Below, in pieces: positions 1 to 11,914 of a DNA stretch of 64,000 bases. How positions within the stretch are numbered: the first letter of the stretch is position 1; every line of letters starts with the position of its first letter. A model generated the notes under the pieces. That model saw nothing but the letters and a program-made list of their open reading frames with translations, had not been told where the DNA came from and did not search any database. The DNA is taken from NCBI GenBank assembly GCA_022385805.1, contig MU277695.1, positions 106,981-170,980 of the forward strand, read 5' to 3'. Position numbers and translations under genes: made by a program. The stretch comes from Pilatotrama ljubarskyi. Taxonomy: Eukaryota > Basidiomycota > Agaricomycetes > Polyporales > Polyporaceae.

Positions 1-1
1 G

Positions 2-184
2 TATATCAGGGCGTACATGGTGAACGGGACGCTACCTCCGCCGGGAACGGTATGCGAGGTCGATGAGCTTCCGTTCGTCGGAGCTGTGCAGAACGCTCGC
101 GCGATGTCAGCGGAGGATGCGGAACTGCTGGAGGCATTGAGGGCTTTGGCGATGGACCTGCCTTTGCGTGCGGGCCCTCGCTAG
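2..184 (+). CDS. C-terminus of an alpha/beta-hydrolase with a TAP-like tail (partial, 5' end outside window)
   Basis: One frame is open from the left edge to a TAG at 182-184 and gives 60 residues. It begins with an aromatic-Ile-Arg-Ala-Tyr stretch followed by N-G-T-L-P-P-P-G-T-V-C-E. This resembles the end of fungal secreted hydrolases of the TAP C-terminal type (tripeptidyl-aminopeptidase-like alpha/beta hydrolases), in which a Leu-Pro-x-Pro-Gly-Thr-x-Cys segment sits near the C-terminus. The catalytic part lies upstream of the window, so activity cannot be judged. The assignment rests on one short motif from memory and could be wrong; that this is a real coding end is more certain than the family. 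Confidence 0.5.
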   Translation, partial: YIRAYMVNGTLPPPGTVCEVDELPFVGAVQNARAMSAEDAELLEALRALAMDLPLRAGPR

Positions 185-777
185 CTTATCGCATGGTGCC
201 GCATCTGTAATTCCAATAAAGCCTGGTCAGTTTTCCTACCTCGCCGGTACGGCTGATCGCGCAGTGTAAGCAAAGCAATATCAATGCCATTGGAAGTACA
301 AGAGCGGGGTGATTCAAGGCGGCTAATCCGCCCAAGTAAGCTTATACCAGTGGATGAGCGTACGCAAAGCAAGATAAATCCAGATGTACGGTACTACTAC
401 ATGCAGGTCCAAGAAGGGTCCAACCGGATAAGTCACGTAGGTACAAGGCATGGCGCCCTGCAAGTTGAGTATCTGTCTGAGTGAGAGTGAACGATGGCGA
501 TGACGGTGTAGCAGCTGTCCCACTCTACTGTAACAATGTCCCTGGTATGTATCGTAGGCCTTCTACAGCAATTACTTGATACGGGGAGTGATGAGTATAT
601 ACAGGTATACACATTACGCGTGTGGAAAGCGGCGTCGACAGACCCTATGCGAGGTATACACGCCAAACTACTCGAGTAGGCACGATGACCATCTATCAAA
701 CATGCTCACAGACGTGTCTTCATGGGTTGCAGACGCGAGAACAGGGCAGCAAGCACGAGCCCGCGCGCGACGTGCGG
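185..777. other. Intergenic stretch, no gene seen
   Basis: Small open frames occur on both strands but none has splice sites, family resemblance or a credible start. The stretch holds the 3' flanks of the hydrolase (+) and the membrane protein (-), which converge here. Confidence 0.6.
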
Positions 778-3126
778 TCACGATTGGGGCATGTGCTGAT
801 GATACTCAGGCGGCCTGCCCGCTGGCAATTGCTCTGCAAACGACCGGAAAGCGGTGGGCGACTCGGCGAAGCTGTGCGGCGGCGCCGGGAAGCGTGCCGC
901 CCAGCTCCGAGGAGACGCAAGGTCGGGATCGCGCCGCAGCTCGGTGGGATACGCCCCGGAGAGCGTCGACGCTGTGTTTGCGCGGTTAGGGCTGGGGAGC
1001 CAGGAGCCGGTGCCTGAGCGTGTGCCCGGGCATGAATTTGTGCCGGATCCCGAATGTGTGCCCGAGTACGCCGACGAGTCCTACAGCGCGGTTGGCGCGT
1101 CAGCTTCTTGGACAGACCATGAGAAGAGAGACGCATCGGAGCATACACTCACCTGTCGGAATGTCGACTGAGTGCGAGGGCTGGTCGGATGTGAGTGGCT
1201 CGGAGCGGTCGTCGCGGTGTCATCGATCGTGAAGTCCTCCCCGTCTCTGGAAATGAGGAGCACGCTGCATTCACTACTCCCATGATGTGGCACGAAGTCG
1301 CTGCGCTCCGTCACGACTTGTTCAGTAGGGTGCGTCCTTGAGCTTCCAGGCGCGCTCGCGCTCCCAGCGCCAGCGCCAGCACCCACACCTGCACTCAACG
1401 CCAACGGCGACGGCCTTGCGGTCGGATTCAGTGGCGCGATCGAAAAGTCCTTTGCAACAGGCGTAGGCCCCGCCGAGCCGTCGATGCGGAACTGCGGGCC
1501 CGGCGAGACCGGCGAGACGTACTTCGCCTTGTAGCTCGCGCTCTTCCGGAGCCCGTCCTTGAAGTTGAAGAAGCGCTCCATAAACGTCGGCACGCGCACG
1601 TCCGGAAGGTCGACCATGCGCGGAAGGAGCGACGTGCTCGACGTCTCCTTCAGGTGCGCGGACGTGTACGGCACGTCCATCTCCAAAGCCTCTCCGTCTC
1701 TTTCGCCGCCGTCCGCCATGCCGATGCCTCCTGGCGGGGACTGCATGAAGGGATCGTGGTAATGGTTGGACATGTTGCTCGGCCCGCGCCCGTGCCCTCG
1801 CCCTTGCCCGAGCCATTGCGTGTCATCGTCGATTGCCCAGTCCGAGTCCTTCCTCAAGGGACGGAGCCGGCGCGAGCGCCCCGCGGGCCAGAGCGCGTAA
1901 AACCATCGCCAGGGCCTCCATACAGCGCTCTGAGCTCCTGGGACGAGCGGGAGGGTCTTATTGCGCGGGTCGCCGTGTCTCCGCCATCTATGTCGCCAGT
2001 AGAGCCAGAACGAGAATGTCGCTATTAGGGCGACGCCCACTCCCGCCGCGATGGGCACTGCTACCTGGGCTGCTACGGTTGCTTTGCTCGTGCCTGCAGC
2101 TGGAAAAGGTCAGCTGGATGCCCTTCTGGGCGTGTTAGGTATCGGCTTACAACTCGTTGGCCCGCTCGCGCTGAGGATGGCCGCGCCCAGGTCGAACTGG
2201 TTCTCTTCTGTTAGTGGCAGATATGCCCACTGAGGGATTGTGCCGTTTGCTATCTGGATGTTTGGCGGGAACTTAAGCGGCTTGCTATCACAATCCCTGT
2301 CGTCTGCCCAATCGTTCCAGTCTGGCGGAGCATCTCCCGAACACATCGCGCAGGCAGCCCAGACGCTGTACATGACCGTATTACTGCAGAAATCTCGAAA
2401 TCAGCAAAGGGGAAACTGCGTGACGTTGTGTGCACTCGCCATGTACACTCATTGATACTGGAGGGATCTGCAGAACGGACACGTCAGATGCAATGGGGAA
2501 AACGACGGCTCTGGAGTCGTACGCACTGGCTTGGCATGCTTGACGCATCTGCTTACCCACCGAACATGGCGTTTGGCCCGAGTCGTTATTGAGCTGCGGA
2601 CGGTCGTCAAGTCAGCTGCGCATCCAGGGACGGCGTACAGTCGAAAAAGCAGGGGTCCGCGGATGGCCTCAAGGCTCGGCAGACCGGGAGCCGCGAGTGC
2701 AGGTGCACGGCTTGAGCAGCAGCTAGGAACAGGGCTGCAAGGTACGCCACCCGATATGTGGGCGCGGATGGACATCGCGAAGCCGCCGCCGACGCGAGTG
2801 GAAGGCGATCGAGGCGAGCGGCTCCGCACACGGGCGATCTGGAGGTGCGTTCGCGTCTCATGATAAGAGACCTGGCGGGTAGGTCGGAAGCGATTCAGAG
2901 CTTCGAGTGACGGTCCCTTGCATTTGCTCCCGGCCATGTACGATTGCTTTTCCGAGGAGAACGCTCACCTTGTCCAACCCATCCGAACATTGCGACTACG
3001 GAGGACCAGCCAAAGCTCAGCACCGCGCAGACACAGGTAGATAGAGTCAAAAGGGCGCACAGAAGACTGGGCAGCGGCGAGGCCGGCAGAGAGGAGAAGG
3101 ATTGCGAGCGCGAGAGGTCGTCGCAT
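778..3126 (-). CDS. Secreted-type single-pass membrane protein with Cys-rich ectodomain
   Basis: Seven exons join in frame to 556 aa: 3061-3126, 2969-2995, 2527-2593, 2440-2467, 2151-2383, 1153-2099, 778-1080. Residues 1-20 are a signal peptide ending Ala-Ala-Ala-Gln. A Cys-rich ectodomain of about 130 residues follows, with spaced Cys (GQTPC, CTC, ACAMC) and a W-x5-D-C region. One transmembrane helix covers about 153-175, then a long Ser/Pro-rich cytoplasmic tail ends with a PPEY motif. Architecture and the G-Q-x-P-C...C-T-C-N-T-V-x-Y-S pattern match a common uncharacterised Agaricomycete membrane family. The fourth intron (2384-2439) has a GC donor (TG/GCGAGT), which is needed to keep the C-T-C-N reading. 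The last intron (1081-1152) was chosen over a stop just inside it because donor, branch site and a clean 100-codon last exon agree. Intron two is long (375 nt) and could hide something. Function is unknown; a sensor or cell-surface role is only a guess. Confidence 0.8.
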
Positions 3127-4091
3127 CGCGCATGGCAACGTCGACAGCGGCAGACTGCTGGCGGATTGGCGGAGGGCTTGGGGGCGAGCGCGCGCGTGTC
3201 CAGGTCGTGTAGGGCGCGTCGCGAGAGTCGTAGAGAGGGCGGACTGAATGCGGAGGGCGGGGGAGGACATGGGCGGAGTCAGGCCGACGCAGGGGCGACG
3301 GGGACGGACTTGGGCAAATATTGTGCATGAGCACCGAGGCTAGAAGAGAGCGGACGAGGACATCGCTTCGCTCTCACCGCCTGCTGCCAAATCACCCTCC
3401 ATGGCAGATAGGCGCTCCCCCGCCCTCTCCTTCCCCCTCTCACGTCGCGTCGCGTCCTGTCCTGCGCCCACCTGCCGTCCTCGCCTCACGACCGCTCGCC
3501 GACGCGGTGTACGACCCCGCCTATCGTGAATGGCGCACGTGGGCGACGGCGTCGTGGCGCTGCCCTTGCCAGAAGTACTGCGATCGAGAATCGAAAGGCG
3601 GAGTACCCGGCAAGCATGTCCTTCGGGGGTTCCATGCTCACCGACATCTTCATCGAGCGAATGCCTGATCCCACCATCGGGACGAACACAATTCCATATG
3701 ACAAGATTGACGAATGGGACGGAGACATCACATCCGTCCTCGCATGTGGCGCGCGACACAGCGATCGCTGCAAGACTCGTTCGCGGGCGAGGGTCCGCGA
3801 CACAGCTTCAAGCTTCACTGCTGAGCCTGGTAAGTTGCCGGCTGTGGATGCTGTGAGCTGGAGAGCTGTGAGAGCTGGTAAGTCACCCAGGCCCGGCGCA
3901 GGCAGCCACAAATGCCATAGATGTCCGAGCCCGACGTGGCCGAGCAGAGCAGGGTACGCATGGCAAGCATGACCCGAGGCTGCATTGACGACCGGTACGT
4001 TGCAGTGGTGTACTCGTCTCCGTACGCAAGCTGAACGACTAACAATAGCGCAATGCAGCGTACCGCTCCCACTTGAGGTCTGTAGACTTAC

Positions 4092-4541
4092 CCTGTGAAA
4101 GACCTTTGTTGCTTTGTGGCGCTGGCTTGGTCTCTGGACTCATGTCGCCCTCTAACACCAGCCGCACTTTACTGCCCTGGCTCGGCCACGCCACGAGTGG
4201 CCCCGTTTCGTGATCCGTCACTTTCACCAAACTGGGTCTTGAATACTGGCCAGCCACGGCTCCTCGCATGGCTGCTCCGGCGGCTTCCTCGCTATGGTCT
4301 GCCATGGACAATCCCGAAGCCATGTCGGCATACCGCTTTGTGGCTTCTCGCTACCCTCTCCCATGGCGCTCTTGCTTTGTCTGGCCCAAAGGCTGCCCCA
4401 GGACCCTTGTTGAGTATGAGCTGGTCAAAGCTCGCGCCCAGCTCGTATATGAGCCCGGTCTGCTCCCCTTGCTCTGCCGTTCGAGCTTGCGCCCTTTCGT
4501 ACGACGACGATACCCGGACACTCTCTTTCCGTCTCTGAGCT
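4092..4541 (-). CDS. Fragment of an unassigned gene or relic
   Basis: An acceptor after a CTAAT branch-like site opens a frame rich in Glu/Gln/Ala that runs through a G-L-I-Y-E-L-G-A-S segment. It then needs either a weak intron (about 54 nt, donor AAG/GTCCTG, ending at the TAG before the REATKRYAD segment) or a one-base frameshift to continue as a second, equally protein-like stretch. That stretch ends at a strong donor (GTAAGTC). I recognise no family. It may be part of a real gene whose other exons I could not place, or a decayed copy. The opposite strand is also open over part of this interval, so strand is uncertain. Confidence 0.25.
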
Positions 4542-4639
4542 CTGGGACTTCAGATTAGCAACGTTATGCAAAGTTACAGCCATCCCGACGTGTTCTTCTG
4601 CCCGCTCTACAACCCACCGGGGGTCTCCGATCCTATCAG

Positions 4640-4992
4640 CTCTATCCTCTCGGGTGCGTCGGACCACTGGACTTCGAGCTTAACGCCGCCCTCGCCTCCT
4701 TCCGCGACTCTCATCACTGCTTCTGCGTCCTCCGTATGTTTTCCTACTGGAGCGCCTGCACGGCTCGTCCCTCACCATTTCGGCAGACTCCAACTGCTTC
4801 CAGAGAGAGCTCGGTCTCTCCTCCTTCATCACCTTCGCCTTCATCGTCTACATCTGCGTCAACGTCATCGTCATCGACCGCATCCCCCGCAGGGAGCAGC
4901 AAAGTGCAAAAATACAGGCGCATGTGCGCCAAGTCGGGCAAGCCGCTGCTCGACTTCGTCGCGGAAGTCGAGAGCCGAAGAATTATGCATGA
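4640..4992 (+). CDS. C-terminal exons of a possible small membrane protein
   Basis: A frame with F-E-L-N-A-A-L-A-S-F is joined across a 53-nt intron (4734-4786, GTATGT...CAG) to a hydrophobic helix of about 20 residues (ELGLSSFITFAFIVYICVNV). A basic tail follows and a TGA ends the frame at 4992. The intron is canonical and restores a continuous frame, which favours real coding sequence. No start codon or upstream exons could be fixed, and the minus strand has competing open frames just upstream. Family not recognised. Confidence 0.3.
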
Positions 4993-5910
4993 GAAACGGA
5001 GACAAGTGCGTGCTCCGGCTTTCCACGCGTCGCTCCCTCGCTGAGCGTTTCTCCATAGGTCAAGTCCTCGCAATCGTCTCGGAACTCGTCTGTGCAGGCA
5101 GGGTCCGACCGGTGCTGACCCCGCACTCGCCCTATACCCCGGAATCCCTCCTACGTTATCATACCCCACGTTAGTCCTGGTACCCCGCATCCCGCATCTG
5201 GTAATTGCGCGTACGGGTACCGCGTACATGCCTTGGCACTTTCCTTACGACCACATACTGAGAATCACTGTATATACATCTACCGCAACCGAGTCTGGAC
5301 TCGTGTCCATTACGGTGGCTGGCGCTCCGGCGGCTCCGAGGATGCGCTTCTGCAATTGTAGGGATCTATTGCGAACATCTCGGGATGGGCCCGCAGATTC
5401 TAGCTACGACAACGGTTGCTTCTTCGATCGGGCGAGGGCGGAAGAGCGTTGAGGAAGGCGTGCAAGTGGCCGTCGGTGCGTATGTTTGTTGTTTGCGAGC
5501 TTCGACACCACATCCGCCGCATTCGGTCGTGTCCCGGAATGACGCAGCGTCCTTTCCCATAGCACCGCCGTCGTTCCGTACGTTGTTCGCACTGCAGCAT
5601 ACGCTGCGCCCTCCGCTCGAATTCCATCTGGTCTGCGAGAGCGAGGACGAGGAGCCCCGAGCGGAAGGCCTTGCGGAGATTGGAGATGTGCGAGCAGTGC
5701 TGCGCCCCTCTGCGACTGATCTAAGCGAGCGCAACGTGACTGATGCCTTGGCGCTACCCCGCATTTCCCCGCATTGAGCAGCCCCTGGCCGTCTGACCCA
5801 GTGCGGGGTAGCCCTCGCCTTAAAACACAAGCTCAGCCCCTCCGCCCGCCCTCCGCCAATCGCTGCTCTCCTTTCCTCTCTCTCTCCCGCCTCCTCCACT
5901 CCCCGCACCG

Positions 5911-5938
5911 CACCCCGCACCCCGCACCCCGCACCCCG
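5911..5938. repeat. 7-bp tandem repeat CACCCCG x4
   Basis: Four perfect copies lie directly upstream of the carnitine acyltransferase start codon, ending 10 nt before it, so they fall in the presumed 5' leader. Confidence 0.9.
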
Positions 5939-5948
5939 CACGCCCGCC

Positions 5949-8900
5949 ATGGCCTCCAACGGCCCCGTCACCAAGTTCGAGTCCCACCCACCCGAGTCCC
6001 GCACCTTCGCCCGCCAGAAAGAGCTCCCCAAGCTCCCCATACCCCCGCTCGAGGAGACCTGCCGCCGGTACCTCACCGCGCTCGAGGGCCTCCAGGACCC
6101 GCGCGAGCACGAGGAGACGCGCCGCGCCGTCGAGGACTTTCTCCAGAACGAGGGCCCCCGCGTGCAGGAGAAGCTCAAGGAGTACGCGAAGGACAAGGCC
6201 AGGTTCGTCGGCGCTGCTGCCGTTCCCACACCGTGTTGACTGCCCCCGCTCTGTCCCCGCTGACGTTGATTGCCTCGCGTCTTCCCCCGCGAACAGCTAT
6301 ATCGAGGAGTTCTGGTGAGCGCGTCCTCCATACGCCTCCGTGTCGAGAACAGCGCTGAACGGTCGCCTTGCTTATCCAGGTATGAGTCCTATCTATCACA
6401 CTCGGATCCGGTCGTCCTCGCACTCAACCCCTTTTTCGTCCTCGAGTGAGTCCCGCGTCTATCTCCCGTCCACAACACATTTTCAACGCCCGTTCCTCTG
6501 CAGAAATGACCCAACACCAGACCGAGGGCAGCAACTGCCCCGCGCCGCCTCCCTCATCGTCTCCTCGCTCGGCTTCATCCACGACCTCCGCGCAGGCATC
6601 CTCGAGCCCGACACCATGCGCGGCACGCCCCTCGACATGGACCAATACACCCGACTCTTCGGTACGGCCCGTATACCCACCGAGGTGCGCTTCTCCCACA
6701 TACCCGTCATGGAAGCGTCGAGGCCTGTTCGCTGACTTTCGCACACCACGGCAGAGGGGCTGCAAGATGGAGGTCCACCCGGAGTCGCGCCACATCGTCG
6801 TCCTCCGGCGCGGCCAATTCTGTGAGTCCCCTTCTTCTCCTGGGAGCTTAGAGCTTCGTCCGCCTTCCGTTCGCACGGCGAAGCGAAGCGTGATCGGGGA
6901 TTATCGCTGACTCGCGATCTCGCAGATTGGTTCGACGTGCTCGACGCCGAGAATAGGCCGGTCCTGACCGAGCGCGAGATCCTGCGCAACCTGCAGGCTA
7001 TTGTCACCGACGCGGACCAGATGCCGATCCACGAGGTGCGGACCGGACCTCCTGCCTTGTATCATTCCTTGACTTAGTCGCACCATGTGGACTCGTCGGT
7101 ACAGGTCGCGCGCAACTCGATCGGCGTGCTCTCGACGGAGAACAGGAAGGTGTGGTCGCAGCTGCGCAAGGCCCTCATCAGCAACAAGAACAACCAGTCG
7201 TGCCTGGACGTCGTCGACAACGCGCTCTTCGTCGTGTGCTTGGACGATGCCGCGCCCGAGAACCTCGCCGAGCTGTGTGATAACTTCTTGTGCGGCACGT
7301 ATGACCTCAAGGGCGGTATCCAAGTCGGGACTTGTACCAATCGGTGGTACGACAAGGTATGGCCTGTTCGTGTGAGCGGTTCTGGCACCTTCACTGAGAG
7401 AGAATAGCTGCAAATTATCGTCTGCGCTGACGGTGCTGCGGGAATCAACTTCGAGCACACCGGCGTCGACGGCCACACTGTCCTGAGGTAGGAACAACAC
7501 AGTTGTACTAGCTCCAGCTGCTTATCGCTCGCCGTGCTCACACAGGTTCGCCGCGGATATCTTCACCGAGGGCCTCATGCTCCTCGCCCGCTCCATCAAC
7601 CCCTCCGCCCCCACCCTCTTCCACGCGCCCCTCTCGCCCTACGCCAAGTCGTACAAGCCCCCGCGCGGGCAATCCAAAGACTCCATCCCGACGCCTTCCT
7701 ACGTCATCGACACCGCGCCGAAGAAGCTCGAGTGGACGCTCTACCCGGAGCTGCGCGCGGGCATCCGCTTCGCGGAGACGCGCCTGAGCGACCTCATCTG
7801 CCAGAACGACTGCCAGGCGCTCGAGTTCAAGACGTACGGCAAGAACTTCATCACGAGCCACGGCTTCAGCCCGGACGCGTTCGTCCAGATGGCGTTCCAG
7901 GCGGCGTACTACGGCTTGTATGGACGCATCGAGTGCACGTACGAGCCCGCAATGACGAAGTCGTTCTTGCACGGCCGGACGGAGGCGATCCGCACCGTAC
8001 AGCCGCACACGGTCGAGTTCGTGAAGGTACGCTACCATTCAGTTCTACGTGAGAATCGCGCCTTGCTGACCGTGCTGTCGCTGTAGACGTTCTTCTCCGA
8101 GGCGCCGAACGCCCAGAAAGTCGCCGCCCTCCGCAAAGCCTGCCAAGGCCACGTCCAGCTCACCAAGGAGTGCAGCAAAGGCTTCGGGCAAGACCGCCAC
8201 CTCTACGCGCTCTACTGCCTCCTGCAGCGCGAGCGCGAGAAGGAGGCGCAGAAGGAGTTCCAGAACGCCGCACAGAGCCCGTACGACGAGGACGAGGGCC
8301 GGCCGCTCTCGCCGACGAGCACGACGTCGAGCGGGAGCAACGGGCACCACAAGCCGCCCCTTCCTGCGATCTTCACCGACAACGGGTGGCACATCCTCAA
8401 CCGCTCGATCTTGTCGACGTCGAACTGCGGGAACCCTGCGCTGCGCCTGTTTGGCTTTGGCCCTGTCGCGGCGGACGGGTACGGTATCGGGTACATCATC
8501 AAGGATGAGGGCATCTCTGTGTAAGTCGCTACTCCTACATATCCAGTAGCTGACGAGGCTGACCGACCTCGGCTGCAGATGCGCGTCGTCCAAGCACCTG
8601 CAGACGCGGCGCTTCCTCGACACGCTCAAGGGCTACCTGCTCGACATCCAGCGCGTGCTCATACAGCTCCACCTCTCCGCGAACCAGCGCCCGGAGCCGT
8701 TCGTCGACCACGCCGGCGTGCTGCGCGACTCCAAGACCGGGCGCCCCATCAGCGGGCACCGCGGCGCGGACCACGGCATCCCGGGGTACGACGACGAGGA
8801 CACCATGCGTACGTCCCTCTTGTTTTGTGCTGTCGTGCTGGTGCGGCGGAGGTGGGCTGACGCGCGTCGTTGCGTTTCCGGAGCAGCCGGCTACTCGTTC

Positions 8901-8996
8901 TTTGACAGCGGAGACGTCGAGCTGCTCGGCCGCAAGAAGAGCCGGCCGAGCTACTACAACACGGGCAAGATCATCCCGATGGCGGAGTACGTCTGA
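5949..8996 (+). CDS. Carnitine O-acyltransferase (carnitine acetyltransferase type)
   Basis: Twelve exons give 760 aa: 5949-6202, 6297-6314, 6380-6445, 6504-6684, 6755-6821, 6926-7035, 7105-7356, 7408-7487, 7546-8026, 8087-8520, 8579-8808, 8887-8996. All junctions keep frame. The product has the whole choline/carnitine acyltransferase fold: an N-terminal L-P-x-L-P-I-P-P-L-E-E-T segment, the F-G-T-A-R-I-P-T-E-R-G-C block, R-G-Q-F-Y-W-F-D-V, the catalytic His (about residue 333) in E-H-T-G-V-D-G-H, and the late K-T-Y-G-K-N-F block. Such enzymes move acetyl or acyl groups between CoA and carnitine so that peroxisomal and mitochondrial acetyl-CoA can be exchanged. A Ser/Gly/Thr-rich insert sits between the last blocks. 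Exon 2 is only 18 nt, and the first intron uses a rare GTTCGT donor. There is no clear PTS1 at the end (Ala-Glu-Tyr-Val). YAT1/YAT2-like versus CAT2-like subtype is undecided. Confidence 0.93.
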
Positions 8997-9516
8997 GCGT
9001 CTGGTTTTCGCCTCGTTCACGATTTCCTGGGGGGAGAGGATCGGGCGTATGCTTTGATATCTGTTCGACGTAGGTTAAGAAGGAAGCTAGTGCCGTTGGA
9101 TGGCTCGGTTGTATGTACTACTAGTTGTATACCTACTTCGCCTTATCATAAGTTCTCGTACTCGTCTGTACTGATCGTTACTATACTACGCACGAATATG
9201 ACTGGCATTTCTGGAACCTTGAGCGTGCACACTCAGTACACACGCATGTCAGAGCGCAAGGCCATCGAGCGAGGACGAGCCCGACTCGTAGAAAGCGTGG
9301 AGCAGACCAAGCAGGCGCGGTAGGTATGTCATGATATGATGGTCGTATAGCGTTCGAGCCGTGAGTACACCGGGCAACATTAATACAAAGTCCCTATCGG
9401 ACCGTTTTCCTTCTATCCAACAACACCCCGAATTACATGATCGTGTTCATCGTCTTCGTCTATCCCACTGAGCTCGACAAGCCTCCCTTCCCATGGCGGC
9501 CTCCGCGCCGCAACGG
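8997..9516. other. Convergent intergenic region, no gene seen
   Basis: Holds the 3' ends of the carnitine acyltransferase (+) and phosphate transporter (-). It is more A/T-rich than the flanking exons, and no open frame has support. Confidence 0.6.
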
Positions 9517-11914
9517 TCAGTGGCGCCCTCGGAGGCGCTCCTCTTCGCGCTGCTCCTCCGCGTACACGATGTCCGGGTCGCGGTCGCGCACCTCGGGCAG
9601 GAGCAGGGAGAACGCGGCACCGGCGAGACAGCAGGCGAAGAAGACTGCAATCCAACATCAGCATGCGAGAAGAAGGGGAGCGAGGCGGAACGCGTCGACG
9701 TACTCCAGAGGACGGCGGGCGTGCCGATCTTCTTGGACAGGCTGTTGAACGCGAGCGCGGAGATGATCGCGCCGGCCTTGCCGCATGCCGCGGACATACC
9801 GTGCGCGGACGCGCGGAAGCGCGTCGGGAAGACCTCAGCGGGGTAGCACTGCACGTATATCGAACCCCGTCAGCATCATATACAGAAGAGAAGAAGGGGA
9901 GGAGCGGACGCACGTAGGTGGTCGTGTTCGCGCCAAAGTTGAAGAAGAACTGGAGGAAGGCGAAGCAGACGATGAACGACGCCGTGCTCAGCGTGTGGAA
10001 CTTGCCCGCGAGGATGGCGAGGAAGAGCGCGGTCATGAGGAAGCCCTGGATCTGAATCCACTTCCGGCCGAGCTTCTCGATCGTCAGGATCGTCACGTAG
10101 TAGCCTGCATGTGAATCGGATGAGCATATGGCGGGAAACGCGTTATTGCAAGGGAGCGACTGACCGGGGACGAAGCCGAGCGCGGTGACGATGAGGTTGC
10201 CGACGCCGATTTTGAAGAGCCTGTTCCAGGGCGAGCCGCTGCTGCCATCGAAGCCGATCTGCTGCAACACGACGTTCTGGTTCAGGTTGATACCGTAGAA
10301 CCTATCGAGCAAACCACGAGTCAGACAACAGCACGCCCACGAACAGCAACTCGAAACACATACGCGATGTCGAGCAAGAACCAGCAGCTGCACGTGCCGA
10401 TAAGGATCTTGAGGTGCCGCCACTCCGAGAAGTAGTGTGCGAACTCCCGCCAGTGGCTCTTCTTGGCAGCAACGAGCTGCGCGGGGTCCCGCTTAGGCCC
10501 GCTCTCCTCCTCCGTCGTCGCAGCCGATCCGTGCTCGCTCGGCGGGGTCTGTGTGCCGTCGGACTCGGAGCCTACCGGCTTCTCCGTCACGCCGGGGTCG
10601 GCATTTGCCTTCTTCTTGAGCTCCTCGATCGACTCCTCGTCAGGGACGGGCACGTTGCCTTTACGCGCGGCGACGTAGCGCGTGGACTCGGGCAGCGTGA
10701 GACGCTGGTAGAGCGTGCCGAACGCGGGGATGAGCGACAGGCCGACGAGGATGCGCCAGACTGTATAGCAGAACGGTCGTTAGTCGGGCCGAGAGCCCGT
10801 GGTTCCTGGACGCGGGGGATTAGATGGAGACGCACCTCCATCGACCTTGCTCGTCTTGCCGTCGACGTCCATCGTGTGCTTGTAGCAGAGCAGGATGATG
10901 ATCGTGGCAAGCGAGCCGACGAAGGAACCCCAGCCCTGGTTGGCGAAAATGTAGGAGAGGAGCGTACCGCGGCGCCGGAGGTTGGCGCGGTCGGTAGCGA
11001 CGGACGCGGACATGGGATAGTCGCCGCCAATACCGATGCCGAGGATGATACGCCATACACCAAGCCAGATGAGCGAGCCGGAGGGGGAAAGAGCACCTGT
11101 ACGAAATCAATTAGTACCTCCGGCCACCATGCTGGAGGAGGGGAAAGCGTACCGGTTGGGTCGCAAAGCGTGCCGATGGTGGCGAAGATGATCAACATGA
11201 GTTCCTTGCCGTCTGGAGGACTGATTAGCCTGATGAGAGGACAGAGGCTGCAATGCTTCACGTACAGACTGCTTTCCGACCAAAGTAGTCGGCGGAGTAG
11301 CCTAGAGAAATAAGAGCGGTTAGAACGACCTGCGGCGCAAGCATTGTAAGGGTGAAGACCATCGCCGTGGCGCGAATGCGAGCAGGCGGAGTAGTCACAC
11401 GAGCAGAAGGGTCAGAGGACGTACCAAAGGCGAACTGGCCGATCACACTTCCGATGTTGGCACCAGCTTTGACGAACCCTTCGAGACCGGGAGGGAGGGA
11501 TTCGCCACCGTATAACCGGTATTGCAACATAGTTGCGACGGGCTATGAGAAGAATTAGGATGGCGGACCTGTTTGAGATGGGGCTGGGGACGTACGTTGA
11601 TGATGAAGAGGTCATACGCTTCGGAGACGGTCAGAAACCAAAGCAGACCGTCACTGGAAGCATATACGCACCATCCAAGAAGAATCCGACCTGCGTAGGA
11701 GGAGGGGGGAGATTTGAGCATTGGTCGTGTGACAGGTAAATGCGGACGATCGACGTACTCCAGCGATGCCCAGGAGCTTCAGCTCGCGGTAGGAGAGGAG
11801 AAAGGGATAGCGTCCGCCTGATTCGCGCTCGTACTCCTCTAGATTTGACTTGTACGTCGTCGGGCGGTCCAAGTGGGCGGGGGAGGTGACTTCTGGGCGC
11901 GCGGGAGCAGCCAT
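9517..11914 (-). CDS. PHO84: Phosphate:H+ symporter, PHO84 type
   Basis: Twelve exons give 556 aa: 11759-11914, 11672-11690, 11596-11618, 11542-11425, 11301-11266, 11212-11153, 11096-10836, 10760-10364, 10301-10165, 10104-9914, 9848-9704, 9644-9517. The order matches the MFS phosphate transporter family: an [12 protein letters not shown] first helix, the diagnostic G-I-G-I-G-G-D-Y-P block (about residues 157-165), a long charged central loop (Glu/Lys/Ser-rich), then Y-G-I-N-L-N-Q and [11 protein letters not shown] in the second half. Yeast Pho84 is about 590 aa, so length fits. Members import inorganic phosphate with protons at the plasma membrane and are usually induced when phosphate is low; no such site was identified here. 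Intron 9 has a GTCAGT donor. Alternative: another phosphate-permease paralogue in the same family. Confidence 0.93.

Larger units (their letters stand above)
3127..5948. other. Intergenic stretch with unresolved coding signal
   Basis: No complete gene could be built. Protein-like exons appear on the minus strand at about 4092-4541 and on the plus strand at about 4640-4992, both listed separately. The remainder has open frames but no convincing splice structure. The last 60 bases before the next gene are pyrimidine-rich with a 7-bp tandem repeat. Confidence 0.5.

Noticed and set aside
5366..6331. 321-codon minus-strand frame upstream of and over the carnitine acyltransferase start
   Set aside because: Low-complexity Arg/Ser/Gly translation crossing the tandem repeat and real plus exons.
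7534..8052. Arg/Pro/His-rich plus frame of 172 codons
   Set aside because: Alternative frame of carnitine acyltransferase exon 9.
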